A stretch of DNA of 64,000 nt. Source: Loripinus fragilis. Lineage: Eukaryota; Mollusca; Bivalvia; Lucinida; Lucinidae. The notes beneath the pieces are model-generated. The model had not been told where the DNA came from and did no database searches. It worked only from the letters and a program-made list of their open reading frames with translations. A program made the translations under genes and the position numbers. The stretch covers positions 68,369,753-68,433,752 of the forward strand of contig OZ026525.1 of the NCBI GenBank assembly GCA_964019695.1, read 5' to 3'. Every line of letters begins with the position of its first letter. The first letter of the stretch is position 1. Below are positions 1-14,600 of this stretch, in pieces.

Positions 1-16
1 AAGATGTTTGAAAATG

Positions 17-75
17 TTGACGGACGGACGGACGGACGGACGGACGGACGACGGACGGACGGACGGACGACGGAG
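17..75. repeat. (GGAC)n microsatellite
   Basis: Tetranucleotide run of ggac with two interruptions. Confidence 0.95.
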
Positions 76-237
76 TGACTGGTATACTATTAGCTCACCC
101 ATGAGCCTTCGGCTCAGGTGAGCTAAAAAGGCCTGTATTTTCCAAAGTTTGGAGTTTTTTTCCCCACCTGAGGATTTTATTGGGATTTATTCCCAAATTC
201 TAAAGGCACATGCTGTTTCACCAAAAAAATCACTGAA

Positions 238-316
238 CCAAAACATATGTTGTGTGTACTTGAAAGAACTGTCTCAATGAGACGGTTCTTTTGAGCACCC
301 AAAACAAATGTTTGAA
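238..316. mobile_element. Foldback MITE, family A
   Basis: Arms run from AACATATGTTGTGGGTACTC into AAGAACCGTCTCA, then mirror back through TGAGACGGTTCTTTTGAG to ACCCAAAACATATG. This is the most abundant repeat of the window (about 13 copies); full copies extend into outer arms ending in AT-rich sequence. Confidence 0.8.
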
Positions 317-567
317 TTGATGTATAAGAAAATATTAACAATTTTACGCTTCAAATGTTAACAATTTTACGCTTCAATTTTTGTTTATCTGGAGGCTTGT
401 ATTAACCTGAGTTTTTCTTGTAATTGACAAACCTAAGTGCTTATAAACAATGCCAAGGCTAAAACAAGTAACTGAACTGTATTGCACTTCAGTATGACAG
501 CAGGAGAGTAGGGTAAGGCATGAATTAAACCTTTTCATTCTAGATATCGGTAAACAGGTACTTTGGC

Positions 568-630
568 AAACAGTGAAGACCCTGATGAAATGCCGCATAA
601 GGCGGCATTTCATCAGGGTCTGCACTGTTA
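568..630. mobile_element. Foldback MITE, family C
   Basis: Near-perfect palindrome with arms AACAGTG...GATGAAATGCCGC around a 4-base loop. Further copies lie at 17229-17296 and 33911-33973 (decayed). Confidence 0.75.
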
Positions 631-2687
631 GCTATTAAGAATAAAAACAATCTTCTGGGGACAGAAATACATCATTTGAGCCGCGGCATGTGATTTAAAA
701 CAATTTGGTATGTGCGACCAGCAAAGGCTCAGACCAGCCTGCGCATACTTGCAGTGATCAGAGCCTTTGCTAATCCCTTGAATATTCTATGAGTGTTAAG
801 CTACCGGTGAACATCATTTGAAGCTTCTAAGCTTAACAGGAGGCTAAACAGGCTCTTCTGAGTCTACACTTTTCAAAATGCCACATTGTTGGAAATCACA
901 TGTCAGGGCTCATTTTATTGTAATTTTGACCAAAACCCCTTAAAATACGAAATGGGCAATTCCATACTTATGATTGCATCAATATGTATAGTATGGATCA
1001 ATCCATCTGAATGAAAAGGGTTAAGTAACTTCAGGATTAAGATAGACATGTTGATCTAGTTCAACCAAATAGAACTGCGTATATATGAGGCAGCACATGA
1101 AATTGTACCAAAATATGAGCCGCGACGCGCAGAAAGGGTCCTTAACGTTATTAATGACATTACGAGATATTAACGTCAGAAGCGACGACAAGTTTACGCC
1201 ATGTTTTAGTTGCCGATTATTGACGTCAGCGCTTTCTTTGATTTTCAAGTTTAACGTTTTCGGTCTCCTGATGCCTTCTATTTCTTACAGGGTGACCATA
1301 GTGGCATCACCAGCAGTTCAAATAAAACTATATACAGAATATAATAATACAAATGGCTTTGATTACCAGTTAAGTCAAAGCACTGAAAGCCGATGATTCG
1401 ATTTTCCGTTTACCGAGGCCTCCGCAAATACAAGTACGATATCTATAGAGCACACACGTTGCAAACCCTAAATTTTGGAGAAAGGTTCTCTGGCTGTTTC
1501 CCGCCGTTATCCACGCCCCGTCGTGTTTGAGAAATTAAAGCTGTGGGACAGTAGTAGTTAGAATTTTAAATGTCATCAACCACGCAGGAATATGAACGAC
1601 ACAAGTTATTTTTGCTCTAAGCTGTAATTAAAAATTAAGAAACTATATAAACAAAAAAAAAGATTAAAAAATATACGCTTTCAAACAACGCATAACTATT
1701 TAGTCTTCACATTTATTTTACAAATCAAACAATATAAATAATAACATCGTGTAAAATAATAAACATTTAGATATGTTTTCTTTCCAGACTGATTAATCTT
1801 ACAATTACATGTAATGAGCTTCTTTGGTCAAATTCAATTAGCTTTTCTTTTCTTTTTGTTTTCCTTTCTTACAAGGGAAATAACTCAATCCGAGAGTAAG
1901 TATTACTTTTTTTTAATTCCGTATCTTACTTTTCTTGTTTGTTTCTATAGGCGCGTTCCGTGCTGTTAAGTGTTGTTGTTGTTGTTGCAAAAATGTATGT
2001 ATTGTTTATGAATATTGCCTTAGTATCAAGTGAAGGCACGGGCCCTATATTACAAACTTTCATTTAGATTTTTGCAATGAAATCTTTTTAAACTTCATAT
2101 GAATCTTCGCTAGGCTTAAGGTTTTGCGCCTTTATGGTGTTTTAAGCTAGTTTCAATCATAAAAAGATGCAAAGTTTGGTGATAAAATGAAGAATAAACA
2201 AACTCTTTTCGGACCGAAGAAATGCGAAAAAAATGACGCCTCAATGTTTTTCCATGCAGGCTAACCAATTGCTCCAATACAAAGCCGACACGTTTGTTTT
2301 TGACCGACGCCTTTAAAAACAAACTATTACACAAAACTTTAGAGGCTACAATCATGAACATAGAACAAAATTTACGCAATAAACAGATTTACATTGTGTT
2401 ATAGTTATAATGCATTGCGTTTTTGTACCAAAATTTCAATACTAACTTAAGGAAAAGTAGCCTAAAATGTCAAATATAGACGACGCCACAAATGGATGTA
2501 TAATGCCACTCGAATGTAACCGATTGAGTGTGCATTGAAGGTATTCCAGTTGTTTTATCGAGGGTTGGAAAACGCGGGGAAACCATGCCCCAACCCTCTA
2601 GGTAATGCTGCCTATTTGAACAAATCATATTTTACATTTGTATGCAAAATATCGGCCCTGGGGTAAGCGAAAGAGTAAGCGCCCGGG

Positions 2688-3060
2688 CGGGGGGGGGGGG
2701 GGGGGGGGTGAATACTCTCATCTTTTCTTCATACGTAGACTCGGGCCCAGCATCTACCATTCACCCCCAAAAAATATCAGGAATTTCAAGCAACCACAAA
2801 AAATATTTGAATTTTTTAGCAACCCAAAAAATTATCCCCCATTCTGTGCCTTGACCTAAAGAAGAGACCCTAAAATGCATAGAAATGACCCCTAAATATA
2901 GACCAATTTTGTGATGACCTAAAAATATCCACAAAGTCTTCATACCCCAAAACATATTCATTTTTCTGAAAACCCAAAAAATTTTGAATTTCAAAATTTT
3001 GAACCCCCCAAAAAATGACCCGAGCCTACGTATATGTATGAAAACATCAGAGTACCCCCT
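2688..3060. mobile_element. TIR element with G-run
   Basis: An inner arm at about 2,710-2,748 (ATACTCTCATCTTTTCTTCA and on to GACTCGGG) is mirrored at about 3,017-3,058. A poly-G run flanks the left arm. No coding capacity is credible. Confidence 0.6.
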
Positions 3061-3159
3061 CTCCCTCTGGGGGTTAGTGCTCCTCAGCCCTGGGTCCCTC
3101 AACCGTCTCTAAATCTCGTATGGCCGTTTCTTTGTTGGGGATGGTGGTGGTGTTAAATA

Positions 3160-3262
3160 TGTCTCAGTAAACATATATGGTCACGTCGAGACAGTGTCAG
3201 TTCATCTTATTAGCGACCCCGGGATCTGAGGGACTCGCTACCGACTGCGCTACGAGAACCGG
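3160..3262 (-). repeat. tRNA-derived SINE fragment
   Basis: Resembles the head of the second SINE family: an ACCGACTGCGCTACGA segment like a reversed A box. Confidence 0.5.
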
Positions 3263-3503
3263 TTTATATGGCCGTTTCCCTTTTTAAAGTTTCATAATAA
3301 CATTAATAAAACGGAAAGTTTCAGTTTGTGACAAACTGAAAATACGTGTTCGCCAGCGTGAGACCAAACATGCAATCTTCACTGAAATCAAAATACTTGG
3401 CATTTTTTTCTCACTTGACTAAGATCCCCCCCCCCCCCCCCCCCCCCCCCCCGCGAAAAAATAAATCATAAAAAGGAAAAAAAGATTGTTTTTTAAATAT
3501 ATG

Positions 3504-3535
3504 TTGGATGTACTCAAAAGAACCGTCTCAATGAA
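3504..3535. mobile_element. MITE family A, half copy
   Basis: Only one arm (tactcaaaagaaccgtctca) survives. Confidence 0.6.
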
Positions 3536-4717
3536 TCCAGCCCTACAGTAATGAAAGTGGGCTATCTTAATTTGACAAACATGATTGTATACATGTGTAG
3601 TACGGGAGTACCACGCGTGCGTTGAGGGCATCTATTTATATTTCATTTAAAAATTATTCAAAGTCGGCAGATTGGTTTTTGCACTTTTATCAAAGTATAT
3701 TACTGTGATGAACGACGGCGTAGTGTAGTCCACCATCTATGACATAGGCCAATAGAGTGTGCAGATACGCACGCAAGAACGCTTTGAGTAATCCACGTCT
3801 GACCGTGTTAAAATAAAATGAGTAGTAATAATTCAGTTTGAAAGACGGCGTACTGTGGCCTACCACCTGTGGCATAGGCCTATAGAGCGCATATGCTAGG
3901 CCCAGTTTTCAGGAACCCACCTACGCTTTGAGAAATCCATGTCTGGCCGTGTTAAAATAGAGATCCCCCATACCCTCTCGGGAGTGCGTTCTCTATAAAA
4001 TGCTCCAGGAACGCGCCTGGAAATCATATATAAATATGGAAATGCAGACGCCGATCTCCATCTTCTTTATACTATTGAGGTTCTAGCGAGACTGCGTGAT
4101 TGTGCTAGCTCGTGTCAGACAGAGATCACTGATCGCATTTCGCGACTTTACACTTATTTCTATTCCAGTTGAGACCGTACGCCCGAGCCTTTGTTGCTAA
4201 GTACAATTTTCTATGGAGATATGGAAAATAACGCAGATATGTAAATGCATAGATGCGTGTGTGGGGCTGTCTGGTGTTTCATGCTGAAAGTACCTGATAG
4301 TTGCATAATGCTTTGGTCCACTAACCCACGCGCAAACCATGTCATAGCTCCATAAGGCTGACATTCTGTGCAACCCTGAATTCCTAGATACCTAAATCAG
4401 GATAAACTGTAACGGAATTAAAAAAAAAACAGAGATGAAAAAACAGGGCTGTCAAAGACCTGCGTGTTTCTTGTCAAGCCCAAAGGCCAATTACGTCCAC
4501 AAAATAGCATATCAAATTATTGACGTCGTCAAGTGACGTCATAAGTTTGTACCAATGTCTATTAGGGTATATAACTTTGAAGAGCTCTAGAAATGGTTAT
4601 AATAGGGGTACGGCCACCATATTTTCACAAGTTGCTAAGAATAAATAGTTCTTTTGAAATTGGATGAAAACTGAATTTCGAAAAAAAATACGTTAAGGAC
4701 CTTTCTGCGTGTCGCGG

Positions 4718-4790
4718 CTCATATGTTGTGGGCACTCAAAAGAACCGTCTCATTGAGTTGGCTCTTTTGAGCACTTCAAACATAGGTTTA
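4718..4790. mobile_element. MITE family A
   Basis: Both arms are present around an ATTGAG centre. Confidence 0.75.
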
Positions 4791-5378
4791 CACTGACGGA
4801 TTAAGAGATAATCACAAATTTATGATCAATTATTGAACTTGTCATAACTGGAATTGTGACTGAACTGGCTGAAAAACAGAAGTTAGTGTGACATGCAGGA
4901 CATGGTTTAGTTAAAATCAATAATTAATGAAGCTATAAGTTTAAATCAAACGACCCGCGAGTTACAATGCCCAAAGCAATAGTTATGAACACATGTCCTA
5001 TTTCATAATTCCTGACAAGTCTATAACTTTGAAACCTAGCATAACCTATATCATCTGCATGATTAGGCTTAAGTATATAAAACTTTTTTCATGCTGAGCA
5101 TGAAATTTATCCTGCTCATGTTACAATGCCTTACATTTATAAGCATGATATACGTATACAATATCTGAGTTTGAACTTAAGTCATTATTTTTCAGCATTT
5201 TAATTTTTATGAGAACTTCAAATTTCATGCTCAGTTGTGAATGAATACCTTTTATAACTTGCTGCCTGAATTCAGTCTGCTTGGCTAATCACCTTTGTAT
5301 TTTGTTTGGTTGCATTGATTGAATTACTTTTTGTGACAATTATTTCCCTCGAGTGCATGAAACTGTGAACCGGGATGG

Positions 5379-5600
5379 CTATGGTATGCCCTTCAAATGA
5401 GACTTCAATAATGACATTGGCTCCCTCTTGACGCCGTGTATGGGTTGGTTGGTAGCGTGATCCACGATGCTGAACACAAACTGAATACAGCCTACTTTGA
5501 TATAGCTGCCATGGTGTAGTAATGCTGTACCTTCCCATCCTGCCCCACTGCTCCCAATCAAACTCGAACTGCTACCACGGCAATTACAATAGCGTCTCAA
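5379..5600 (-). CDS. PHF12: PHF12 exon 15 (C-terminus and stop)
   Basis: 222 nt from acceptor ATTTCAG to a TAG stop. It encodes a Cys-containing [15 protein letters not shown] start, then [17 protein letters not shown] and CIQFVFSI, the most conserved C-terminal block of the family. Confidence 0.94.
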   Translation of the reverse strand: MRRYCNCRGSSSSLIGSSGAGWEGTALLHHGSYIKVGCIQFVFSIVDHATNQPIHGVKREPMSLLKSHLKGIP

Positions 5601-8600
5601 CTGAAATGAAAAGCAAAATTCAAGGTACACAGTAACACTATTTCAAATACTGCACAAGTCAAGTACGGTTAATCGCCCACTTTATACTTAACTTTGAAAC
5701 CAGTTTTAAGAATCACTGAAAGAATCAGTAGCCATGATTCTCAGCAGTCCTTAGTTTTCTAATACATAAGTTTTGTTTGATTTTATTCTTTACATCCCAT
5801 CAACAATCTTTCAGTTATAAAGGGACGGGTCTTCCTGGGTTGAACCAGTACTAAGCTAGGATTAATGTGTCTTGCTCAAGGACACAATGCAGTGACGCTG
5901 GTGAGGCTCGAACCCGCGGCCCTTCTGTCTCGAGCCAAGCACTCTACCACTGCGCTCCCAATAATACATAAGTCAAAGTTAATTTTTTTTATAAAATCCT
6001 GAACTTAAAAATTAAAATTTTAAAACTTGTGGTATGCCTACAAAACATCAAAAATTTCAAGTTTAAATGGTCAATTGTCATTACATAATCTGAAAACAAG
6101 TCAGAAGCTATTATAATCTGCCTAATTCAGCATTTTGAGGCCGACTTTTCACAGAAAGTCATCAACAGAAAGTCAGCCTTAAAATCCTGAATTCATAGAG
6201 CCGGTATCTAAATTTGACATCATGCAGGCACTTTTCAAACTTTTGTCAGTTAATCTAGAAACAGAATTAGGGAACAATAATCTCTACAAAAGAAAGTGGC
6301 CTGACCAAGATTTGAACTCACAACCACACCCTTCCCCCCCTTCCCATCCTCCTCCTCAAACAAGCAATCCATAAGTCAGATTACCCCCTTTCTAATGACA
6401 GCACCCATTCCATGAAAGCATATGTTGTGGGTACATACTCATCAGAAAACCTTTCCAATACTTTCCTACAGAAATACACATTGTGACAGTGATGGTTTTT
6501 TCATGTTTTTTTTTCATGGGAAAACATTTAAGACAGTAAAAAATAAAGCTTGAGTAAATATGTCTGTAATACAGGACTTTGGTTAAGAGTGCGTACCAGA
6601 AAAATAATTTTCTTATTTTTCAACCAAAACATATGTTGTGGGTACTCAATGAGACGGTTCTTTTGAGCACCCAAAACATATGCTAAACGTATGGGTAAGA
6701 AAATATTTGCAATTTTACGCTGAAAATGTTTGTTTATCTAAACCTATGGTAATACCTCACTACTTCTTGCAAACATGGTAAGTCGTTCATCCGCTTTCAT
6801 TTTTGGCCTGTCTTTAATGAGATTCCGTACTGATGCCACAATGGAAGTTGGTTGTGGAGTGGTTGCTGGTTTGTCAGAGAAATCACAAGAATATAAAACA
6901 TTGTCCACTGTTGTCCCATGCTCACTGTAGTTCAATAACTCGTAGTGTTTACTCGTCTAGAAAACAAGAATATAATTAACATGAGCCACAGCAAGAAAAT
7001 AGAGAAAAGCCTCAAAAATTCATAGAGCCAGTTAAGCCAAAAATGTCAGCGTAAAAGTGTGATTATTTTATTATTCATCAGTTTAAACATGTGTTTTGGG
7101 TGCTCAAAAGAACCGTCTCATTGAGACGGTTCTTGTGAGTACCCACAGCATATGTTTTGGTTGAGAAATAAGAAAATAATTTTCAGTTACACACTCTTAT
7201 CTGGGGGCCTGTAATTCAAAATTTTTAGTTTGAAGTACTCCATAATGCTATGTTTGGGTTCAATAGCAATTGTCTGTGTTATAAGTGAATTGTGTTGTAA
7301 AGGGACAATTTTCCTATAAATTCTTTGTAAAATGACATGGTAAAAAAATTTGGAGCCACACGACCATGTTAATACGTGTTATATCCAAATTCGTAGTATA
7401 ATGAGGCATATTATAATGCAGGCTTCATACAGGCAAGTTTGAGTAAAATTGAAGGACTTTTCAAGGACTTCTAAAGATTATCCTACAGTTTTCAAGGACT
7501 AAAAGTTTAGGAAAAATCCTGATTTAAGTGTTAAAATTCTACTTCAGAGATGCTAGACTGAGATAATGGAGATATTAGTACTGGAAAATTAGTATAAATT
7601 GTTGTGCTTTTATTTGGTGCAGCATTTGCTGCACCAAATAAATGCACAACAATTTTATAATGATTTAATCCTCTATCAACAGTGCTAAGTCCTACAGAAA
7701 ATAGTAGAATTCAAGGACTTTTCAAGGCTTTTGAGTGATTTTCCAGTACTTTTCAAGGCAAATTTAATTTTCAATGACTTTTCAAGACAGTCCTGTATAT
7801 TCAAGTACTTTTCAAACCTGTGCAAACCCTGTAAATTGTTTGTTTGATTTGATTTGATTCTTTACGTCCCAGTCAACAATTTTTCAGTTATGTCGGGACG
7901 AGTCTTCCTAGGTTATATCAGTACTAAGCAAGTATTAATGTGTCTTCCACAAGGACACAACGCAGTGACGCTCGAACCCGCAACCCGTCTGGAGTCAAGC
8001 AATCTACCAATGAGCCACTGAGCTCCCTGGTTCAACACCAGGGCTTTTTCCAGCAATTTTGGGAAAACGCCCCTAGCCAAATTGGGAAAATATGACGGAC
8101 TTAACATCAAAATTGGGAGAAATTAACTACATAGAAAACAAGGATAGCAAAAATATATCCTCAAAATCAAGTTATTTTAGATTGTATCATGTCAAACATA
8201 CCACTTAATCACAAGTGTTTAAGTATCATTCTGATATGGGTCATTGTTTCTCATAAGTAGTAGTGGTCTCTAAAAAAGACAAAAAAGAAAAAGAAAAAAT
8301 TTTTTTTTTTTTTTTTTACTTTTCTTCATTAGGAAAAACATACATGGTATTGGGAAAAAAGGTGGCTATTTTCGATTAGGAATTGGGCCAAAATAAAGAG
8401 AAGGGCAGAGAATCCCCTGAACACTTACCTCATCATAGAAGATGAAAGCATGTTTTGCTGAGATAAAATTGCACTGCCCATACTGGCCCAAACAAACATC
8501 CATGTCTGCCCCTGAAATGCATTTTAAACCCTTTGCATACTAATAAATTCAACCTGATATAATATGGGCTTCGACGCGAGAAAACCTGTCTTCGGGGGTT

Positions 8601-11600
8601 TGCGAAAACACAGGGGCAGACCAGCCAGTGCATCCGCACAGTCTGGTCAGCGCCTTTGTTGTTCGCTTTTTGGAAAGTAGCATGTTAACTTGCTTGAGGT
8701 GAAATTTCTATTTCTAGCTTGTCTCTGTAGCTGAGGGGACTGGTTTGAAACTTGCTTTGGGGGACACCCAATGACAGGTTTTCTCGCGGCGAGGCCAATA
8801 TTATACAATAATTCAAACTCAAAAATTTTATCGTTTATTCGCTGGTTTTGATTGGTCCAGCAAAAATAAATGGTTTTAACACTTCGATAACAACCCATAC
8901 ATGAATACTTGATATCTGCCTTGATTTCACAGAAATTGTTAATAATAACGAACAGTACATAAGTATTGTTGTGTCCGAGATAAAACATTCACCCAGCACC
9001 CTAGATAAGCAGTGTATTTGCGTAAATACGGAATTAAAATCATCAAAAAAGCAAATGAAATGAAATGTGTGCGTACCGAAAAGCAATTCTAACGATCGTT
9101 ATGCAATTACATGCGATGTCATTGCGTCCATTTTGTTTCCATTTGGTCAATAAACAAATGCCAGTCGGGTATTGATTTTGTTTTTACTAGCGAGCGCGCA
9201 ATTTACTCCAGTTTTATGAAAATATTGGTGCCCAGTCCATTATTCTGCGGAAAAACACTAAGAAACTCCATGCGGCATAAATGGGTTAATTGCCTACCTG
9301 TTCCAATTGAGAGAGTTCTATACGGCATAGGAACAGCCTCCCCTTTCCCCGACAAGGGACAGAGAACTGCTCTTGCTTGAACATCTTGAAGACCTGCAAA
9401 AACAAAATAAGTATTTGTTTGTTTGATTTGATTCTTTACGTCCCATCAACAATCTTTCAGTTAAACAGGGACGAGTCTTCCTGGGTTGAACCAGTACTAA
9501 GCTACGATAAATGTGTCTTGCTCAAGGACCACAACGCAGCCCTTCGGTCTCAAGGCAAGCACTCTACCACTGAGCCACTGCGCTCCCATGATCCAATGTA
9601 TCCAAGGTTATAATTTTTAAATTATAATGTAGTTCTTTCTCTGAAGATCGAGTTTGTTTTAGCAAACAGTGAAGACTGATGAAATGTTAGTGGTTTCCAA
9701 TCTTCAAAGTGTTAAGCTTAGTACAACTGCTTAAGACATCAAGTCAAGCCTCACCTGGTGACGTCAACAATCCGTTCAGCGTGGCCTTCTTCTGTCCTTC
9801 TGTCGCAGCTTTAGAAGGCATTAACTGTTGTAATCGCTGCCATGCCAATATCTGTATTAATTTCTCATCTAATTTGCTCAATTCCAGATCTGCAATGGAA
9901 AAATTACGTGGTAGTGTAGTGTTATTTAAAATGGGAGCTATACAGTAACAAGACCAAACTCTGCTCTGGATCTGCATTGTCGGTGCACATCTTCAATGTG
10001 TGAACAATCACTATGCAAAGTTTGAATATAAAGGAATGAAATCTGTTTGAGTTACACACAAATAAACAATGTAAGCACAAAAAAAGGAGGTGCACATGTT
10101 AAATGTATAAATTATCATTATGCAAAGCTTAAATATTTAGGAATGAAAACTATTGGAGTTACAGATTACACAAACCAGACACCCTCTTAGTATTTTACAG
10201 AAAAAAATGTTCAAGACCCCCAAAAATGAAAAAAAAATCACGAAATGTGTTCAAAATAGATAGTACACATCTTCAATGTATGAACAAATTTGAAGATAAA
10301 GGAATGAAAACTGTTGGTGTTACAGATTACACAAGCCAGACATCCCCTAAGCATTTTGGATGGAAAAAATGTCTAAGTTCAACACTCATAAAAATGAGAA
10401 AATATTTATCAAATGTGCACAAAATGGGAGGTGCACATCTTCAATATGTGATCAGCCACTATGCAAAGTTGGAATACAAAGGAATGAAAACTTTTGGAGT
10501 TACACAAACTAGACACCACAAAAGTGTTGCGGACAGACAGACGGACAAAGGGACGGACAAAGGGACAGACAGTGTGGACCCACTACTAGACCTGCTTTGG
10601 CTAAAGTGACGCAGGTTATAAGCTGAGCCCATAAGTTGGAGACCTCTTATTGAACAGTGTAGATCCAGATCAGCTGGCTTCTGATGAAGGTTCACTAGAA
10701 TTTTGTATAGTATGAACAACACAAAAAGTATCAAGTGTGCAGTTATACTTATAAGGTTGAAAACCGTATTGTTAGAACTTAAAGTGTCAAAGGACCTCGG
10801 ACAGTCTCCAATTCAATCTGCCCAAATTCTGACAGCCTGTGGCTAGTGCATACTTGACAACTATATTTTTGCGCTTAAATTAAATCCTTATATTTGGTGT
10901 ACCTAGCACAATAAAATATTTTGAAAATATTTCATGATTATGGCAGGGCATTCAGGTTTAAGGGGTGGGGGTATTTTTTGTGACCCAATTTTATTTCACA
11001 GAAAATTTAAGTTTCGCCGGGTATTGACCTAAATACATGGAAATATAATGTTTGGGGCATAAAACTTGAGACGAAAGTGATTCGTTTGCATAAAATTCAG
11101 GGTGAAAAGATTTCATCGCTTCTTCTAAATGAGTATGCTGTCCACAACTTTTGACAATTACCTGTCGTGTATCAAGTTTAGCCAGTTTGTCATGTTCACT
11201 GAGGTGTATCATAACTGCATACTGTATATGTCATAGTCTAGATATGTACAATTTTTTAGCTTAAAATTATAAATATTTTCTTAATCATCAGATTTAACCT
11301 ACAATTTGGTGCTTAAAAGAACCGTCTCATTGCGACGGTTCTTTTGAGTACCCACAACATATGTTTTGGCTGAGAAATAAGACAATTAATTACTTTGTAC
11401 ACAATCATAACTGAAGCACTGATACATGTCATTGTAAATTGATATTTACCTACAGGTTTGTACAAAATAAGTTCCTTTTTTTGTTTAAGAATAAATTGTT
11501 TTTGAGCATTTTGACATCGTTCCCCACCCCCCCTTTTACAGATATTTCGAGAGGTAAACCTACTATCTTTTTGATGGAAAAACTATCGTTTTCTTCGAAA

Positions 11601-14600
11601 CTTTTTTCTGGCCATTTTTATGGGCAATCCTTAATCAAGACTGTCCGAGGTCCTTAATTATGTTATATATATTTCCGGTCAGGGTGGCATTTTGCTTACT
11701 ACTCCTACAACCTATCTAAATATAAGGTTATGAAATGATCAAGCACAGAAACGCTTACCTGCTGAACCTTCCAAACACTGTTGTAAGGTGTTGTTGAGAG
11801 TGATTATTGCTGCAGAACTCTGATTGCTCTTACCTGCTGAACCTTCCAAACACTGTTGTAAGGTGTGGTTGAGAGTGATTATTGCTGCAGAACTCTGATT
11901 GCTCTTACCTGCTGAACCTTCCAAACACTGCTGTAAGGTGTTGTTGAGAGTGATTATTGCTGCAGAACTCTGATTGCTCTTACCTGCTGAACCTTCCAAA
12001 CACTGCTGTAAGGTGTTGTTAAGTGTGATTATTGCTACAGAACTCTGATTGCTCTTACCTGCTGAACCTTCCAAACACTGCTGTAAGGTGTTGTTGAGAG
12101 TGATTATTGCTGCAGAACTCTGATTGCTACCCACACTTTGAGACTTTAATGTAGGAAGTGACTTGGATGCTACAAAAAATAAAGCATTCATCAGGCCAAA
12201 TACAAAAATAAGTGTGTTTGGGTAACAGGTCTGAAAATTTTAGGTTGGGTAGGCACACATATTTTTTTAACTATTTTTTTCTGAAAAAAAAAAATTATTC
12301 TATACATTTTGAAAGGCATAATTTCGCCTTTCAAAATGCATAAAATTATATATTTTTTAAACATGTTCCTCATGTCAAGTGAAAGACATTCGGAAAACTC
12401 AGGTGTCAAAAAGCACAAAACAGTCTTGGCAGAACACTATGCCATAAGTATCAAAATCTCATGAACTGGCCCATATCAGGGGACAAAAATTCTACTCGTC
12501 CGCTTGTTATTATGAGTGAAATCTAGAAAGGACGAGTAATTCTCAGGGCTCCAGATAAGAGCGGGTTAAGGGTATTTCAGCATTGATTTTTTTAATTCAG
12601 CATTGAAAATTAAATTGAAGGGTAAAAATACCCTTTGCGGTTTGAGGTTTCAGTGCTGATATTCAATTTATGTGGTGAAATCTTTTATTCTTAGTAAGAA
12701 AAAACTAATTAATATACACCAATTGTAAAAATCTTGGAAGTTTTCCTAAAAACGCAACATGTATTTGATACAAGCAACTTTTCTTAAAAATATGTTAAGC
12801 AAATATTGGGTCATTTTCCAAGGCTTCATTTTCTGCAATTTGATATTTTAAATATGGAGGAAAATACTCATTAAATTAAAAAGTAGATAGTGAAATACCC
12901 ATTGGTCCAAATCCTTATCTAGACCACTGAATTCTTCCCAAAGCACTCATCCTGTAGGACAAGTCCTTTGGAAAGAATTACTTGTGGAAGTCATATTACA
13001 CATTACTCCCTTATGTTCTTTATTGCATACGCTTTTAAAGGACAAGTGCATGTGTTTGCAGGACGAGTGCAATATTTAAATATTTTTGTCCCCTGTATAT
13101 CTTTGTCAAATTCAAAATGTTAAACAAATTTGTATAAAACAAGTGCATGTTCTTTAAATTCACTTTTCACATACGGTAAAAAACCTGTGTAAAACAGCCA
13201 CTCAAAAATAGACAAAACAAAGATCTTCAATTCTTTATGACAAATGGTAGCTTAATGAAGGTCGGAAGTATTGCAGAATGCTCCCCTTGGAGCATTCTGC
13301 AATACTTTCGACCTACATTAAGTGATACCAATTTTTGGTCTTTTTGAAGAGTGGCCGTTTTACACAGGTTTTACTGTACCATTCTCAAAACAAACTATTG
13401 AGAATATAGACAAATGCATGGGTGAAAGCTAAAAAATCAAACCTTAAAACTTACAGTACAGTAAAACCTGCGTAAAACGGCCACTCAAAAAAAAGCCAAA
13501 ACAAAGATCTTAACGCCAAATGGATGCTTAATAAAGGTCAAAAGTATTGCAGAATGCTCCTTGGTGCATTCTGCACTACTTTTGACCTGCATTAAGTGAG
13601 TGCTAATTGGTCTTGAAAACCAATTTTTGGTCTTTTTGAGAGTGGCTGTTTTACAAAGGTTTTACTGTACACCTACAAAATGGTGAAATGTCTTCTGAAA
13701 GGTAATCAGTAAATCAATCAGAAGCTTTTACAATCTGCCTAATTCACTATTTCGAAGCTGAATTTCTATGCCATGTCTTTAGTTAAGAGTGTGTAACGAA
13801 AAATAAGCTTCTTATTTCTCAACCAAAACATATGTTGTGGGTACTCAAAAGAACAGTCCCAATGAGACGGTTCTTTTGAGCGCCCAGAACATATGTTAAA
13901 ACTGATGGATAAGAAAACATTTACAATTTCACGCCCAAAAATTGTGCTTTATATCTAAACCTGTCTAAAAAATACTGAATGCAGTAACAAGGTTCATACA
14001 GGAAAGTTGTGTAAAATTCAAGGACTTCTAAAATACTTTCCCACTGTTTTCAAAGACTGAAAACTTATGAAAAATATTGATTTACACATTAATAAGATAT
14101 TTGTTTTAGAAAATTAGTATAAAATGGTGGAGTCTTGATTTGGTGCAGCATAAGCTGCACCAAATAAATGCACCACAATTTTATACTGATTTAGGTCTCC
14201 AAAAACAGTGTTGTATCCTCCTGTAAATGGTAAAATTCGAGGACTTTTCAAGGCCTTTGAGTCAGTGTTTTTCAAGTACTTTTCAAGGTAAATTTAATTT
14301 TCAAGGACTTTTCAAGACAGTCCTGTATATTTTAGTACTTTTCAAGCCTGTGAGAACCCTTAGGAATACTACTGAAAATTTTCATCCATGCAAATGGCTA
14401 AACACTGTAGACCTTGATCAGACTATTCATTAATCTAATCTGGATCTACAAAATTGTTATTCTGGCCATATTTTTCAAGTAGTTTTAAAAAACTGGAAAA
14501 ATATTTTGCAAGAAATTCATGTGATTTGACATCTTTTTCACGACTTCTTTTGATAACTCTGTCGGTGACTTATGCCATCTGCTGATAACCTTTCCAAACA

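Larger units (their letters stand above)
1..5378. other. Region downstream of PHF12, no gene seen
   Basis: Holds a (GGAC)n microsatellite, foldback MITEs, G/C homopolymer runs and a SINE fragment. A pair of inverted 30-bp-class repeats about 3.6 kb apart also lies here. Short ORFs have no recognisable protein features. A duplicated block at about 3,690-3,960 repeats a 'gccgtgttaaaata' motif. Confidence 0.6.

Noticed and set aside
1085..1396. 103-codon ORF downstream of PHF12
   Set aside because: Overlaps the inverted ATGAGCCGCGAC repeat, has no recognisable domain and no splice or expression context.
11754..12128. CRISPR-like array
   Set aside because: Five 75-bp units are contiguous, in a coding frame of a eukaryotic gene, without spacers.
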